Assembly: GCF_900103695.1 (NCBI RefSeq) | Contig: NZ_FNHF01000004.1 | Coordinates: 124,001-188,000, forward strand | Length of the DNA stretch: 64,000 nt | Reading direction: 5' to 3' | DNA from: Sediminibacillus halophilus | Lineage (GTDB): Bacteria > Bacillota > Bacilli > Bacillales > Amphibacillaceae | Shown here: piece by piece, positions 54,670 through 63,411 of the stretch | Position numbering within the stretch: position 1 is the stretch's first letter | Layout: each line of letters begins with the position of its first letter | The notes under the pieces: generated by a model | Databases searched by the model: none | The model's input: the letters and a program-made list of their open reading frames with translations, nothing else | What the model was told of the DNA's origin: nothing | Made by a program: the position numbers and the translations under genes

Positions 54670-56928
54670 TTGCTTGAACATACGAGTTATGCCATCCTGC
54701 CTTCAGAAGAAGGAGGGACTGAGGAACAGGTACATGAGGTTGGTGCTGTAGAATCGGTAAAATGGAATGGGAAAGTAGTAGAAGGAACGTTAACCGAAGG
54801 TACATTCTTCCTTTATCTTCTTAATGACCAGATACTCCGATTCAGTGTTCATCCTTTTGAGAAAGTTTCCGCAGACAGCACGCTGGCAGTCGTAGAGGAT
54901 GAACCTGTCAAAGATGCAGATTTCTCTGAATCTGATGCAGAATTTTTCTTGACCTACAAAAATCTGCAAGTGACTATCAAAAAGAAGCGTTTATCTATTA
55001 CAGCTCAAAGAAATGGAAAAACAGCGTTTCAGATATCTGGGGTATCTTTCAATAAAGATAAGAAGGTGTTTGGTACATTCGAAAAAGATGCCAAAACTCC
55101 TGTATACGGATTGGGAGAGAAGAGTGGGTTCCTCAATAAAAACGGAGAGAAAATTACGAACTGGAATACAGATGTATTTACCCCTCACAACAAGGATACG
55201 GTCGAACTGTATCAATCGATCCCATTTGCACTGATCCATGATCCTGGAGAAACGACGACCGGTGTATTTCTGGACAACTCTCACCGTACAGGATTCGATA
55301 TGCAAACATTCAAGGATAGAGTGAGGATCTCTGCAGAAGGAGGTCCATTAAACACTTACATCATTCTTGGAGAGGATATCAAAGATACAATTCGAGGTTA
55401 TACAACAATAACAGGCACGACACCACTGCCTCCTCAATGGTCCTTGGGATATCATCAGTCCCGTTACAGCTATCGTTCCGAAGATGAAGTACGAGAGGTA
55501 GCTGCGGCTTTTGAAAAATACGAGATCCCTCTCGATTGTATTTATTTAGATATTCACTACATGAATGATTATAGGGTTTTTACTTTCGACAAAGACCGTT
55601 TCCCTAATGCAGATAACCTTATCAAAGAACTGAATGAACGCGGTATTGATGTTGTTCCTATCGTAGACCCAGGAGTCAAGAAGGATGTGGAATACCCTGT
55701 GTATCGTGAAGGTGTTTCTGAAAAATTCTTCAGTACGTATATAGACGGAAGCATCTATTGTGGAGCGGTGTGGCCAGGCATTAGCGCATTTCCCGACTTT
55801 TTTCAATCGAGAGTGCAAAAATGGTGGGGACACCTTCATGGGTTCTATACAGAAAAAGGGGTACGGGGTATTTGGAATGATATGAACGAACCCTCTGTTT
55901 TTAATGAGAGTAAAACGATGGACCTTGACGTGATGCATAATCAGGACGGGAAGCTTATCAGTCATCGGGAGGGACATAATCTCTATGGTTTGTACATGAG
56001 CAAAGCTACATTTGAAGGGTTAAAAGAACTTATCCCCAATACACGGCCTTTCTCCCTGACGCGCGCCGGCTATGCAGGTGTACAGCGGTATTCGGCAGTA
56101 TGGACTGGAGATAACCGTAGTCATTGGGAGCATTTAGAAATGTCTCTTCCGATGATTATGAATCTTGGAATGTCTGGAGTAGCTTTCAGTGGCGCTGACG
56201 TCGGAGGTTTTGCATCCGATTGCACTCCTGAGCTGCTGGTTCGTTGGACACAAGTGGGAGCCTTTCTTCCTTATTTTAGAAATCATAGTGTACAGGATTC
56301 TATTTACCAGGAGCCGTGGGCGTTCAATGAAGAAACGATGAGGATCGTCAAAAAGTTCATCCAGCTAAGGTATCAGTTCATCCCTTATCTTTATACGTTG
56401 TTTCATGAAGCAGAGAAAAGCGGAGTACCAGTAGTCAGACCGTTAATAATGGAGTACCCAGAGGATAAAGAGGCAATTGATATTAGCGATCAGTTTCTAT
56501 TAGGAAGAGATGTGATGGTGGCGCCAATGCTTCGCCCGGGCCAGACACATCGCTCCGTTTACTTCCCGGAAGGAACTTGGTTCGACTGGTGGAGCGGAGA
56601 AGAAATCGATGGCGATAAATATCACCTTGTGTATGCCGATTTAGAAACCATTCCAGTCTTTGTTAAAGCAGGTACGGTTCTACCTGTTGGTGATGAGGTG
56701 AGAAATACGAAAGAACAACAGCGCGTTAGGCTCATCGCTTTCTCTAACGGGGATAGAGATATGAGAGGGCAATTATATGAAGATGATCACGTCACTTATA
56801 ATTACCAAAAGGGAGAGTATGTATTAACAGATGTTGTTCTCTCATCATATGGGGAAATGAAGACTAACAAACAAGGTGATTTTGAATCGAATTTAGTAGT
56901 GTCAGATATAAAAATAATCGGAAAGTAA
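54670..56928 (+). CDS. GH31 alpha-glucosidase (752 aa)
   Basis: The cytoplasmic GH31 enzyme shows PVYGLGEKSGFLNKNGEKI, QWSLGYHQSRYSYRSEDEV, nucleophile Asp404 in GIWNDMNEPSVFN, acid/base Asp481 in WTGDNRSHWEHL and FSGADVGGFASDCTPELLVR. It ends with the usual C-terminal beta domains (YEDDHVTYNYQKGEY). It removes terminal alpha-linked glucose from oligosaccharides. TTG 54670 is the chosen start, five bases after GGGGAGGGGTG and five after the upstream stop; an earlier in-frame ATG (54625) overlaps the preceding gene. Confidence 0.92.
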   Translation: MLEHTSYAILPSEEGGTEEQVHEVGAVESVKWNGKVVEGTLTEGTFFLYLLNDQILRFSVHPFEKVSADSTLAVVEDEPVKDADFSESDAEFFLTYKNLQVTIKKKRLSITAQRNGKTAFQISGVSFNKDKKVFGTFEKDAKTPVYGLGEKSGFLNKNGEKITNWNTDVFTPHNKDTVELYQSIPFALIHDPGETTTGVFLDNSHRTGFDMQTFKDRVRISAEGGPLNTYIILGEDIKDTIRGYTTITGTTPLPPQWSLGYHQSRYSYRSEDEVREVAAAFEKYEIPLDCIYLDIHYMNDYRVFTFDKDRFPNADNLIKELNERGIDVVPIVDPGVKKDVEYPVYREGVSEKFFSTYIDGSIYCGAVWPGISAFPDFFQSRVQKWWGHLHGFYTEKGVRGIWNDMNEPSVFNESKTMDLDVMHNQDGKLISHREGHNLYGLYMSKATFEGLKELIPNTRPFSLTRAGYAGVQRYSAVWTGDNRSHWEHLEMSLPMIMNLGMSGVAFSGADVGGFASDCTPELLVRWTQVGAFLPYFRNHSVQDSIYQEPWAFNEETMRIVKKFIQLRYQFIPYLYTLFHEAEKSGVPVVRPLIMEYPEDKEAIDISDQFLLGRDVMVAPMLRPGQTHRSVYFPEGTWFDWWSGEEIDGDKYHLVYADLETIPVFVKAGTVLPVGDEVRNTKEQQRVRLIAFSNGDRDMRGQLYEDDHVTYNYQKGEYVLTDVVLSSYGEMKTNKQGDFESNLVVSDIKIIGK

Positions 56929-56942
56929 AAAGGATGGTTGAT

Positions 56943-58616
56943 ATGACGACGGCATGGTGGAAAAAGAGCACGGTATATCAGATTTACCCGAAAAGTTTCA
57001 ATGACACGACAGGCAATGGAGTGGGAGATATCCCAGGCATCATTGAAAAACTCGATTATTTAAAAAAACTTGGAATTGATGTAATTTGGCTGTCTCCGGT
57101 GTATGATTCTCCGCAAGAAGACAATGGTTACGATATACGGAACTATAGAATGATTGATGAGTTGTTCGGTTCCATGGAAGATATGGACAGGTTGCTGGCA
57201 GAAGCGCATAGCCGTGATTTGAAAATCGTTATGGATCTGGTAGTGAACCATACCTCAGATGAACACCCGTGGTTCGTAGAGTCAAAGAGTAGCAAGGACA
57301 ATCCTTATCGTGACTATTACATTTGGAAAGATGGAAAAGCGGACGGAGGACCTCCGACGAACTGGGGATCAATTTTCAGCGGGTCAGCTTGGAAATATGA
57401 TGAACAGACTGATCAATATTATCTTCATTTATTCGCGGAGAAACAGCCTGACCTTAACTGGGAAAATCCCAAAATGAGAAAGGACGTCTATAACATGATG
57501 AACTTTTGGTTGGATAAAGGGATCGACGGGTTTCGCATGGACGTCATAAATTTCATATCGAAAGACCAGGCTTATCCGGATGGGGAAATGAAGAGCGGGG
57601 AGAAATATGGGAATCCGGGTCCTTATTTCGTTAATGGTCCTCGTATCCACGAATTTTTACAAGAGATGCACGGAGAAGTCCTTTCGGGACGTGACGTCAT
57701 GACAGTAGGAGAAATGCCAGGAGCTGAACCGGAAGATGCGAAAGTTTATACAGATCCGGATAATCAAGAGCTGGATATGATTTTCACGTTCGAACATATG
57801 TCGCTGGACGAAGAGGGGGGAGATAAGTGGAACATAAAGCCTCTGGACCTGAGAGATCTGAAAGAGAACTTTGAAAAGTGGCAGACCTCCCTTCATGGCA
57901 CCGGTTGGAATAGTTTGTATTGGAACAATCATGACCAGCCCCGCATCGTTTCCCGATTTGGTGATGACGGAGCATACAGGGAGAAGTCTGCGAAAATGCT
58001 TGCAACCTGCCTGCATATGATGCAGGGAACCCCATACATTTATCAGGGGGAAGAGATCGGAATGACGAATGTACACTTTGAGGACCTGAACGATTATCAG
58101 GATATTGAAACGCTGAATATGTACAAGGAAAAGTCCGAACTTGGTTGGTCCCATGAAAGGATAATGGAAGCAATTTATACGAAGGGCCGAGACAATGCGA
58201 GAACTCCAATGCAGTGGGACGGTTCGAAGAATTCGGGATTCACGGGAGGAACGCCGTGGCTTCCTGTAAACGATAATTATAAGTCTATTAATGCCGAATC
58301 GGCACTTCAAAATAAAGATTCTATTTTTTATTACTACCAAAAATTAATTAGTTTGAGAAAAGGATGGGATATTATAACCTCTGGCTCGTTCAAATTATTG
58401 ATGAGAGAAAGCCTGAATGTGTTTGCGTACCAAAGAGAAAATAGTGAAGGGATTCTCGTTGTTTTGTGTAATTTTTCAAATGAGGAACAGAGGTTGGAAG
58501 AAGAAATAACGACTAACATCAAAAATGCATCTCCACTGATCTCTAATGAAAATAACTTCAAATATCGAGAACTGCAACCGTTTGAGGGCTCTGTTTACTA
58601 CATTCACAAAGAATAA
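56943..58616 (+). CDS. malL: GH13 oligo-1,6-glucosidase
   Basis: The 557-residue protein opens WWKKSTVYQIYPKSFNDTTG and shows the GH13 motifs DLVVNHTSDEHPWF, GFRMDVINF (nucleophile Asp200), TVGEMPG (acid Glu257) and WNNHDQPR (Asp331). Val follows the nucleophile. In this subfamily Val at that site goes with alpha-1,6 specificity and Ala or Thr with alpha-1,4. ATG 56943 follows AAGGATGG. As the last gene of the operon it completes breakdown of isomaltose-type linkages left by the GH31 enzymes. The symbol is by family and the exact substrate is inferred. Confidence 0.92.
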   Translation: MTTAWWKKSTVYQIYPKSFNDTTGNGVGDIPGIIEKLDYLKKLGIDVIWLSPVYDSPQEDNGYDIRNYRMIDELFGSMEDMDRLLAEAHSRDLKIVMDLVVNHTSDEHPWFVESKSSKDNPYRDYYIWKDGKADGGPPTNWGSIFSGSAWKYDEQTDQYYLHLFAEKQPDLNWENPKMRKDVYNMMNFWLDKGIDGFRMDVINFISKDQAYPDGEMKSGEKYGNPGPYFVNGPRIHEFLQEMHGEVLSGRDVMTVGEMPGAEPEDAKVYTDPDNQELDMIFTFEHMSLDEEGGDKWNIKPLDLRDLKENFEKWQTSLHGTGWNSLYWNNHDQPRIVSRFGDDGAYREKSAKMLATCLHMMQGTPYIYQGEEIGMTNVHFEDLNDYQDIETLNMYKEKSELGWSHERIMEAIYTKGRDNARTPMQWDGSKNSGFTGGTPWLPVNDNYKSINAESALQNKDSIFYYYQKLISLRKGWDIITSGSFKLLMRESLNVFAYQRENSEGILVVLCNFSNEEQRLEEEITTNIKNASPLISNENNFKYRELQPFEGSVYYIHKE

Positions 58617-58661
58617 TAAATACATGTAAGAATGTGAAAAGGAGGTGATAGTTATATCAAA

Positions 58662-58886
58662 TTAATATAAATTAATTTTCAAAATGTTACTTGTTTTACT
58701 GAAAATAACCAAATATAAAACTAGTAGAATATTAGGTGCCTTCACAACTTTTAACTGAACTTGCCCAATAGGAGTACCAACTACTCCGCCGATTGCAAAT
58801 TTATATAACCGCACATATTCCCTCCACGTAATGATGGCAATTAGTTGGGTAGATAACGTTAAAATGTAATTTTGTGATATTAAAAC
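58662..58886 (-). pseudogene. Remnant of a membrane protein (possibly TauE/SafE type)
   Basis: On the minus strand an open frame reads LSTQLIAIITWREYVRLYKF then AIGGVVGTPIGQVQLKVVKA, PNILLVLYLVIFS, ending at TAA 58662-58664. The GGVVGTPIG turn between hydrophobic stretches is reminiscent of TSUP (sulfite exporter) proteins. There is a perfect AAAGGAGG at the 5' end but no ATG, GTG or TTG at the right distance (ATA and ATT instead). It is therefore a fragment or a gene whose start is lost. The rest of 58617-58963 shows nothing else. Confidence 0.4.
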
Positions 58887-58963
58887 CTCCTTTTATACAT
58901 AATACTAGTTTAGAAGCTTTTCTATCAAAATTTCGATATCCCTTTAAATCAACAGTGCTAGCG

Positions 58964-59575
58964 TTATTTTTCCAAATCACTCCGTATCTTAAACCTGCTA
59001 TTCACCGGACTGAACTTCAACATTTCCAATAACTGATCGGCCATGTAAGCCGGCGTTAGCTTGAATCCTCCTTCCCCCCATTCCATGATCATACCGAAAA
59101 TCGCATAGGCCTGGTAGCTGGCGTGTAGTTCCGGATCAATGTCAGGGCTTGGTTCTATCTCTGCCAAGTCTTGGAGGGGCAGTTTTTTTAATTCATTGGT
59201 GATTCGTTTATGAAATCCCGGCAATGCGTTGGATTGGATGATCAGTTGATAAAAGTTAGCATGAGCGTATACATGCTCGAAAATTTTCACGGCTGAAGCG
59301 GACAAACTATTGAACGTTAAGGAATCGGTGTGCTGATACGGCTGGCGGTAGGAGTCGACCAGGTCTTTGATGACTTCCTCGATGATATCTTCCAGCAATT
59401 CTTCTTTATATTTATAGTGTTTATAAAATGTACCCCGATTGTAATCAGCATGTTCCACAATATCAGTGATGGTGATAGCTTTGAAATCGTGACTTTGCAT
59501 CAAGGTAATCAATGCGTTCTGCAGCGCTTTTTTCGTCCGCTTGATTCGTTTATCGATCTTTTGGTTAGACGACAA
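58964..59575 (-). CDS. TetR/AcrR family transcriptional regulator
   Basis: The 203-residue protein has the N-terminal TetR HTH (RTKKALQNALITLMQSHDFK, AITITDIVEHADYNRGTFYK, HYKYKEELLEDII). The helical ligand domain is of the TetR_C_7 type common in Bacillus (FEHVYAHANFYQLIIQSN). It is divergent from the SDR gene, and a 22-base palindrome lies in the shared intergenic region, so it most likely represses that gene and itself. Confidence 0.9.
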   Translation of the reverse strand: MSSNQKIDKRIKRTKKALQNALITLMQSHDFKAITITDIVEHADYNRGTFYKHYKYKEELLEDIIEEVIKDLVDSYRQPYQHTDSLTFNSLSASAVKIFEHVYAHANFYQLIIQSNALPGFHKRITNELKKLPLQDLAEIEPSPDIDPELHASYQAYAIFGMIMEWGEGGFKLTPAYMADQLLEMLKFSPVNSRFKIRSDLEK

Positions 59576-59700
59576 TGTAATCCTCCTCTGTACATTATCT
59601 GTAGGTTATTCAACAAGATGGCTTGATTTGTTACTTAGTGGACATTTGCGGGATTCATTGATCATTGTGTTCCTTGCTCCCTCCTTATTATACTATAGAT

Positions 59701-59722
59701 AGATGTTTGTTAGTGAACATCT
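59701..59722. promoter_or_regulatory. Palindromic TetR operator between the TetR and SDR genes
   Basis: AGATGTTTGTTAGTGAACATCT has 7-base perfect arms (AGATGTT/AACATCT), the form TetR-type dimers bind. It sits 126 bases from the regulator start and 44 from the SDR start. TATACTATAG next to it may be a -10 region. Confidence 0.65.
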
Positions 59723-59765
59723 GTTGAATAAATCTCAATGAAATCGATTAAAGGGAGGGGAAGGC

Positions 59766-60527
59766 ATGAAACTGAAGGATAAAGTTGCCATCGTAACAGG
59801 AGCAGCCTCCGGAATGGGAAAAGCAATTGCCCAGTTGTATGCATCGGAAGGCGCCAAAGTGGTGGTCGCTGACATCAACCTGGATGGGGCGGAGGCTGTA
59901 GCGAAGGAAATCGCCAATAATGGCGGGAATGCAAAAGCTGTTTCTGTGAATGTAATCAAACAAGAAGATGTAGACAACATGATCGATACAGCGGTGAAGG
60001 AATTCGGCACACTGGATATTCTGGTGAACAACGCGGGCATCATGGACGGATTTCAACCTGTCGGAGACATTGAAGATGATCAATGGGATTTCATTTTCGA
60101 CGTCAATACGAAAGGTGTCATGCGAGCGATGCGTAAAGCACTTCCGATTTTCTTAGATAAGCAAGCTGGCGTGATTATCAATACCGCTTCCACCGGAGGG
60201 TTGAACGGAGCACATGCTGGGGCTACCTATGGTGCATCGAAGCATGCGGTGATTGGATTGACAAAGAACACAGGATTCATGTATGCCGAAAAAGGCATTC
60301 GCTGTAATGCCATTGCTCCCGGCGGAGTAGAAACAAACATTGGTTCCTCTATGAAGAATATGAATCAGTTTGGCTTTGAGCGTACAAAATCTGTCCGTGA
60401 TGTTATGCCTCGGACCGGCAAGCCGGAAGAAATCGCGAAGGTTGCACTGTTCTTAGCTTCAGACGAAGCAAGCTTTATTAATGGAACAGTTGTTACAGCT
60501 GACGGAGGCTGGACGGCTGCATTTTAA
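59766..60527 (+). CDS. SDR family oxidoreductase
   Basis: This 253-residue classical short-chain dehydrogenase has the cofactor motif TGAASGMG (11-18), NNAG at 88-91 and catalytic Ser142, Tyr155 and Lys159 (NTASTGG, TYGASKHAV). Asp36 after the second strand (VVVADIN) favours NAD(H) over NADP(H). It belongs to the glucose-dehydrogenase/3-oxoacyl reductase-like group; the substrate is unknown. Control by the divergent TetR protein suggests induction by a small molecule. Confidence 0.92.
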   Translation: MKLKDKVAIVTGAASGMGKAIAQLYASEGAKVVVADINLDGAEAVAKEIANNGGNAKAVSVNVIKQEDVDNMIDTAVKEFGTLDILVNNAGIMDGFQPVGDIEDDQWDFIFDVNTKGVMRAMRKALPIFLDKQAGVIINTASTGGLNGAHAGATYGASKHAVIGLTKNTGFMYAEKGIRCNAIAPGGVETNIGSSMKNMNQFGFERTKSVRDVMPRTGKPEEIAKVALFLASDEASFINGTVVTADGGWTAAF

Positions 60528-60536
60528 TAAACGTAG

Positions 60537-60580
60537 AAACCCGGAATTGGAGAATGGAGGTTCTCAAGTTTCGGGTTTTA
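60537..60580 (+). terminator. Terminator after the SDR gene
   Basis: AAACCCG...GAGAA (60537-60554) pairs with TTCTC...CGGGTTT (60561-60578) with a few mismatches, followed by T residues. Confidence 0.65.
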
Positions 60581-60665
60581 TTTATGCATCGCTTTGATTT
60601 ACTCTGAAACTATAAAGTGCTTCAAACCGTAAATACTAGTAATACCAAGGCATGGAGGGATTTCT

Positions 60666-60914
60666 ATGTGGACTATATTTCTAATGCTGATCAGTATTCT
60701 AGTTGTCGTAACAGCGGTTATGGTACCCCTGCAAGTCCGCTATTTAAAAGCAATGAAAGAAGAAATGAAAAGAAAAAGACTGTCCCAGCAGGAGTATTTC
60801 AGTAAAATGCCGATACAGGAAGAAATGCTGCATGCAACTGCTCAGGGAAACATTTTTATCATTCCGGCTAATTTTATTGCCTGGCTGTGGTTGAAATGGA
60901 AAAAGGAGATTTAA
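60666..60914 (+). CDS. Small membrane protein, DUF3949-like (82 aa)
   Basis: An N-terminal helix (MWTIFLMLISILVVVTAVMV) is followed by PLQVRYLKAMKEEMKRKRLS and a C-terminal IFIIPANFIAWLWLKWKK. The PLQ-x-RYL and AQGN-x-FIIPA words recall DUF3949 proteins of Bacillus, though this is from memory. GGAGGG precedes the ATG by seven bases. Its stop overlaps the end of the convergent methyltransferase gene by four bases. Confidence 0.65.
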   Translation: MWTIFLMLISILVVVTAVMVPLQVRYLKAMKEEMKRKRLSQQEYFSKMPIQEEMLHATAQGNIFIIPANFIAWLWLKWKKEI

Positions 60915-61633
60915 CTAAGTAATTGATTTCCATAACATACGTATAAACAAGCCCCTATCTTAGAAGCGTATTTCTCCGTTAACAATTGATGATACATCAA
61001 CATATCGTTATATGCTTTATCCAGCTTTTCTATATGGTACACTTCTCCAGGTGCTTCTTTATATGCTGGAATGCGTGTCGAACGCACTTGGTCAAATCCC
61101 GCGGAAGCGAGGAAATATTTCCATTCTTTTTCATCTAGCAATTCAGAAAATCCATAGAACGCTTTAAAACTTGATTCTTCATTCTGCTCCAAGTAACCAA
61201 TTTTCGTCACTTCGTTCATCACTAAAGTACCGTTAGGCTTCAGTACTCGCCTGTATTCCTTCAAAGCCTTTTGTATTTGAGTGAAGGCCGTCACAGACTC
61301 GGACAAGACCAGGTCGAAACTATTCTCTTCGAATGGAAGTTCTTCAATATTTCCTTTGAAGACTTTTACAGGCGATGAAATTCCGGCGATACGCTTTCTG
61401 GCTTCTTGGATCATTTCTTCATGTTGGTCGATGCCGTAAACGGTGCACCCGTACTTTTGGGCAATATAAGCGATGGTCTGACCGGTTCCACAGCCTGCAT
61501 CCAGAACGTTCGATTGCTTGTTTATTTCCAACGTATTTAACATCCGTTCCGTTTGTTTGAGGCTTCCGCCCCACCAATTTGGAGTGCTGCCAGCAAATCT
61601 GCATAATTTTTCTCCACTTTCTGCTACCTCCAA
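60911..61633 (-). CDS. Class I SAM methyltransferase, probable N-terminal frameshift
   Basis: The main frame has SAM motif I SNVLDAGCGTGQTIAYIAQK, VYGIDQHEEMIQEARKR, NSFDLVLSESVTAFTQIQKA and LKPNGTLVMNEV. Its only upstream start (TTG 61633) lacks a ribosome binding site and gives an untypical N-terminus (MEVAESGEKLCRFAGSTPNW). In the next frame, GTG 61617 follows GGAGG by nine bases and reads MEKNYADLLAALQIGGA, the normal beginning of this family (NYxxLLxxLxIGGAHPGG), before hitting a stop. A small deletion near 61570 therefore seems to split the gene. It is a damaged gene or a sequencing error. Confidence 0.7.
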   Translation of the reverse strand: MEVAESGEKLCRFAGSTPNWWGGSLKQTERMLNTLEINKQSNVLDAGCGTGQTIAYIAQKYGCTVYGIDQHEEMIQEARKRIAGISSPVKVFKGNIEELPFEENSFDLVLSESVTAFTQIQKALKEYRRVLKPNGTLVMNEVTKIGYLEQNEESSFKAFYGFSELLDEKEWKYFLASAGFDQVRSTRIPAYKEAPGEVYHIEKLDKAYNDMLMYHQLLTEKYASKIGACLYVCYGNQLLS

Positions 61634-61805
61634 GTTTTTTTGAATTCCATTAAGTTATGTTATGCATACTCGGTAGGTTTGGGAGCGGACTTCCCCTCTT
61701 TCACTTTTTTGAAAGAAAGCTAAACTTGTGTGCTTTCTTTTCCTGCTTGGAAGGTGGTATAATCTTTTAGGCTATTTATTCATACATCAAAGGAGAGAAC
61801 ACAGA

Positions 61806-62306
61806 TTGAAAAAATTATTACTAAGCATTCTAATGATTTCATTGGCTGTGCTGTTCGCTGCCTGTTCAGATAGTGACGCGGATAAGACGGCCCAAGATAC
61901 GTCAAAAGCAGACGAAGAAACTGCTGACAAAAAAGAAGCGGATTCTACGGATGTTAAACCGGGCGATATCGAAATAACGGATGAAATAAAAGACATGACC
62001 TATTCCACGATGGAAGGGTATGAAGGAGTCAAAGACGCTTATATCGAAGTTGACGGCGACCAAATCACCATGACTTTGCAGGTGGACGCCAGTTTAAACG
62101 AGGACAAGCGTAAAGAACTGGGAGATAACTTCGTGCGAAATCTTTCTTCCAATGCTTCGTTCTATTACGATGAACTGGAGGGACCAGAGAAAGACAGTTA
62201 TGGTACCCTGTTTAAAGTGTTTGATTTACAGATTGGAGTGGGACCTGGGTCTGAAGATATTCTTCAGGGCGCAAAGGTGACTTCTGGAAAAAGTATCATG
62301 TGGTGA
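61806..62306 (+). CDS. Lipoprotein of unknown function, 166 aa
   Basis: Starting at TTG 61806 behind AAAGGAGAG, the signal peptide MKKLLLSILMISLAVLFAAC carries the lipobox FAAC. An acidic Asp/Lys-rich linker of about 40 residues follows. The mature domain (TYSTMEGYEGVKDAYIEVDG then QITMTLQVDASLNEDKRKEL) looks like the DUF4030/sporulation-type alpha-beta fold of small Bacillus lipoproteins (KELGDNFVRNLSS). It is a single gene with a strong terminator. Confidence 0.75.
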   Translation: MKKLLLSILMISLAVLFAACSDSDADKTAQDTSKADEETADKKEADSTDVKPGDIEITDEIKDMTYSTMEGYEGVKDAYIEVDGDQITMTLQVDASLNEDKRKELGDNFVRNLSSNASFYYDELEGPEKDSYGTLFKVFDLQIGVGPGSEDILQGAKVTSGKSIMW

Positions 62307-62313
62307 CATTTTC

Positions 62314-62348
62314 AAGAGACCAAGTCGTAAAAAGACTTGGTCTCTTTT
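62314..62348 (+). terminator. Terminator after the lipoprotein
   Basis: AAGAGACCAAGTC (62314-62326) pairs perfectly with GACTTGGTCTCTT (62334-62346), followed by TT. Confidence 0.85.
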
Positions 62349-62401
62349 ATATATATATATCTATTTAGTGTGAAGTCTATCCATCTGAGAAAGGGAAATG
62401 A

Positions 62402-62506
62402 GTGCCCTTCGTCGAAATAGAAGTATTTTTCAAAATCGACCAGGACTTTTTGGAATTGACTGTACCAATAGATAAAACACTTAAACACCAGGCGAAAGCA
62501 GAATAA
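62402..62506 (+). pseudogene. Possible gene fragment, 34 codons
   Basis: Between a TGA and TAA 62504-62506 the frame reads VPFVEIEVFFKIDQDFLELT then VPIDKTLKHQAKAE. Its composition looks like real protein, but there is no start with a ribosome binding site and I cannot place it. The remainder of 62349-62670 has an AT dinucleotide run near 62350 and no other feature. Confidence 0.3.
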
Positions 62507-62670
62507 TGTACGGAGTTTTTGAGAGTGTTCTTTTCCTGATGAATGCTCTTTTTTAATGCCTTAAACGTAAATAAAGATAAAAAAATGGTTTAAATCATTA
62601 ATAATTTATTGAAATTCGATAAATAACATGATACTATTCAGATGAATACTAATCAGGTGAGGTGCTCATG

Positions 62671-63153
62671 ATGAAACGTGGAACAACACTCTTTTTGCGA
62701 ACTGCTGTAATCCTAATCGGTATTCCGGTTCTGGCATTGTGCATTTTTGTCGTCCCGGAAATTGGGAATTTTATAGCGGAACTATATCCAGAGATGGCAT
62801 ATCTGAAATATCTTGTCTGGATCGATTTATATGCAACAGCAATTCCTTTTTACTTTGCGCTGTATCAAGCATTTAAACTTTTAAGCTATATTGACAAGAG
62901 CAAAGCCTTTTCGGAACTGTCCGTAAAAGCATTAAAGAAGATAACGTATTGTGCTGTTACAATCAGTGCTTTTTATGTAGTGGGCATGCCCCTTTTCTAT
63001 CTTATGGCGGAGGCAGATGATGCTCCTGGAATTATTCTCATTGGAATGCTCGTTATTTTTGCTGCACTTGTCATTGCAGTGTTTGCTGCGGTTTTGCAGA
63101 GGCTTTTACAGGAAGCGATTCATATAAAATCAGAAAACGATTTAACGGTCTGA
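62671..63153 (+). CDS. DUF2975 membrane protein (YoaS-like)
   Basis: The roughly 160-residue protein has four membrane helices (FLRTAVILIGIPVLALCIFV, LYATAIPFYFALYQAFKLLS, ITYCAVTISAFYVVGMPLFY, LIGMLVIFAALVIAVFAAVL), the DUF2975 layout. The segment after helix 2 (YIDKSKAFSELSVKALKKI) is also characteristic. AGGTGAGG precedes two adjacent ATGs (62668, 62671). It is followed after ten bases by a YozG-type HTH gene, the same pairing as yoaS-yozG in B. subtilis. Confidence 0.85.
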   Translation: MKRGTTLFLRTAVILIGIPVLALCIFVVPEIGNFIAELYPEMAYLKYLVWIDLYATAIPFYFALYQAFKLLSYIDKSKAFSELSVKALKKITYCAVTISAFYVVGMPLFYLMAEADDAPGIILIGMLVIFAALVIAVFAAVLQRLLQEAIHIKSENDLTV

Positions 63154-63163
63154 GGTGAATAGG

Positions 63164-63385
63164 ATGGCAATTATAATCAATGTTGATGTCATGCTGGCGA
63201 AAAGGAAGATGAGCGTTACTGAGCTTTCAGAGAAAGTCGGAATTACGATGGCAAATCTTTCGATATTGAAGAATGGAAAGGCGAAAGCAATCCGGTTATC
63301 GACTTTGGATGCGGTTTGTAAGGCTTTAGACTGTCAACCCGGAGATATACTGGAATACCGTGCTGATGAAGATGGCAGGGAATAG
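63164..63385 (+). CDS. YozG-type XRE transcriptional regulator
   Basis: The 73-residue protein is almost only a Cro/C1 HTH: IIINVDVMLAKRKMSVTELS, then EKVGITMANLSILKNGKAKA and LDAVCKALDCQPGDILEYR. This matches YozG and its relatives. ATG 63164 follows GAGGTGAATAGG. It is encoded with the DUF2975 membrane protein, suggesting a membrane-linked regulatory pair; the signal is unknown. Confidence 0.88.
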   Translation: MAIIINVDVMLAKRKMSVTELSEKVGITMANLSILKNGKAKAIRLSTLDAVCKALDCQPGDILEYRADEDGRE

Positions 63386-63411
63386 GAGAGTATGCAGGAG
63401 GAGGGAATGGG

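Noticed and set aside
57657-58340. 227-codon reverse frame inside the GH13 gene
   Set aside because: It is antisense to catalytic motifs of a clear glucosidase, with unlikely composition.
62340-62362. Short AT dinucleotide run near 62350
   Set aside because: Only a few repeats directly after a terminator; too short to call a functional repeat.
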